A stretch of DNA of 5,280 nucleotides, taken from contig JAKFXU010000358.1 of assembly GCA_021731215.1 (NCBI GenBank), forward strand, positions 1-5,280. Reading direction: 5' to 3'. Positions 5,185 to 5,280 of this stretch are shown here, piece by piece. The notes beneath the pieces were generated by a model that was given only the letters and a program-made list of their open reading frames with translations, was not told where the DNA came from and did not search any database. The translations under genes were made by a program, and so were the position numbers. This DNA comes from Rhodoferax sp. GTDB lineage: Bacteria > Pseudomonadota > Gammaproteobacteria > Burkholderiales > Burkholderiaceae_C. The first letter of the stretch is position 1; each line of letters begins with the position of its first letter.

Positions 5185-5280
5185 TGGAAGCGAGAGACGC
5201 CCGGTTCGCGGACAACGAGAACCGGCTGCGCGAGTGGCTGGTGCAGGGGCTGATCGGCGATACGGCGGCCTACCACGGCT
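5175..5280 (+). CDS. ECF-family RNA polymerase sigma factor, N-terminal fragment (runs off right edge)
   Basis: Thirty-five codons are visible. From residue 16 one reads NRLREWLVQGLIGDTAAYHG, which fits the first helix of region 2 in ECF sigma factors (pattern LxxxLxxGLxGDxxAYxxLL). Divergent ECF sigma genes, usually followed by a NrsF/DUF1109-type anti-sigma factor, are common beside bufferin operons, and that context supports the call. Starts at 5175 and 5184 are in frame, and a TAA at 5160-5162 excludes anything further upstream. Neither start has a clear Shine-Dalgarno, and both sit inside the ECF-type promoter motif; the next in-frame alternative is GTG at 5241, which would cut into the first helix. 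The start is therefore uncertain. The anti-sigma gene, if present, would be beyond the window. Confidence 0.7.
   Translation, partial: MERMEARDARFADNENRLREWLVQGLIGDTAAYHG

Overview
The window looks like a GC-rich betaproteobacterial chromosome, probably Burkholderiales (Comamonadaceae-like). This rests on codon use, the type of DinD and DUF2130 proteins, and the layout of the copper-related operon. No marker gene fixes the genus, so the placement is an inference.

The window has two contrasting halves. The left half (1 to about 2390) is a patch of gene decay. From left to right it holds the 5' part of a coiled-coil DUF2130 gene running off the left edge on the minus strand, then a dinD remnant on the minus strand. 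A short divergent intergenic region follows, carrying a long inverted repeat. Two plus-strand remnants come next: an NTF2/SnoaL-like gene reduced to its first and last ~20 residues, and a haloacetate-dehalogenase-type alpha/beta hydrolase in three pieces. In each remnant both ends of the protein are recognisable but internal segments are missing and the reading frame changes across the gap. At least four internal deletions fall within about 1.4 kb. Either the region is decaying by deletion or the assembly has collapsed here.

The right half (about 2440 to 5280) is an intact minus-strand operon of the bufferin/Hvf/Gig type. BufA is a small secreted DUF2282 precursor with four cysteines. BufB is a DUF692 multinuclear non-heme iron oxidase (MNIO), BufC is a DUF2063 partner protein, and the last gene is a DoxX membrane protein. 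bufB/bufC and bufC/doxX overlap by 4 bp (ATGA), and bufA/bufB are 20 nt apart. In the known family, BufB with BufC modifies cysteines of BufA, and the exported peptide binds copper in the periplasm.

A divergent ECF sigma-factor gene starts at the right edge. The intergenic region contains two exact copies of GTAACC-N16-CGAA, one facing bufA and one facing the sigma gene. This is the form I recall for Caulobacter SigF promoters, and it suggests an autoregulated metal-stress sigma factor driving the operon. The plus-strand copy overlaps the only plausible ATG starts of the sigma gene, which is an unresolved conflict. Other notable points are a REP-like repeat read through as the C-terminal tail of BufC, a hairpin over the bufA stop codon, and a stem-loop in the predicted bufA leader.
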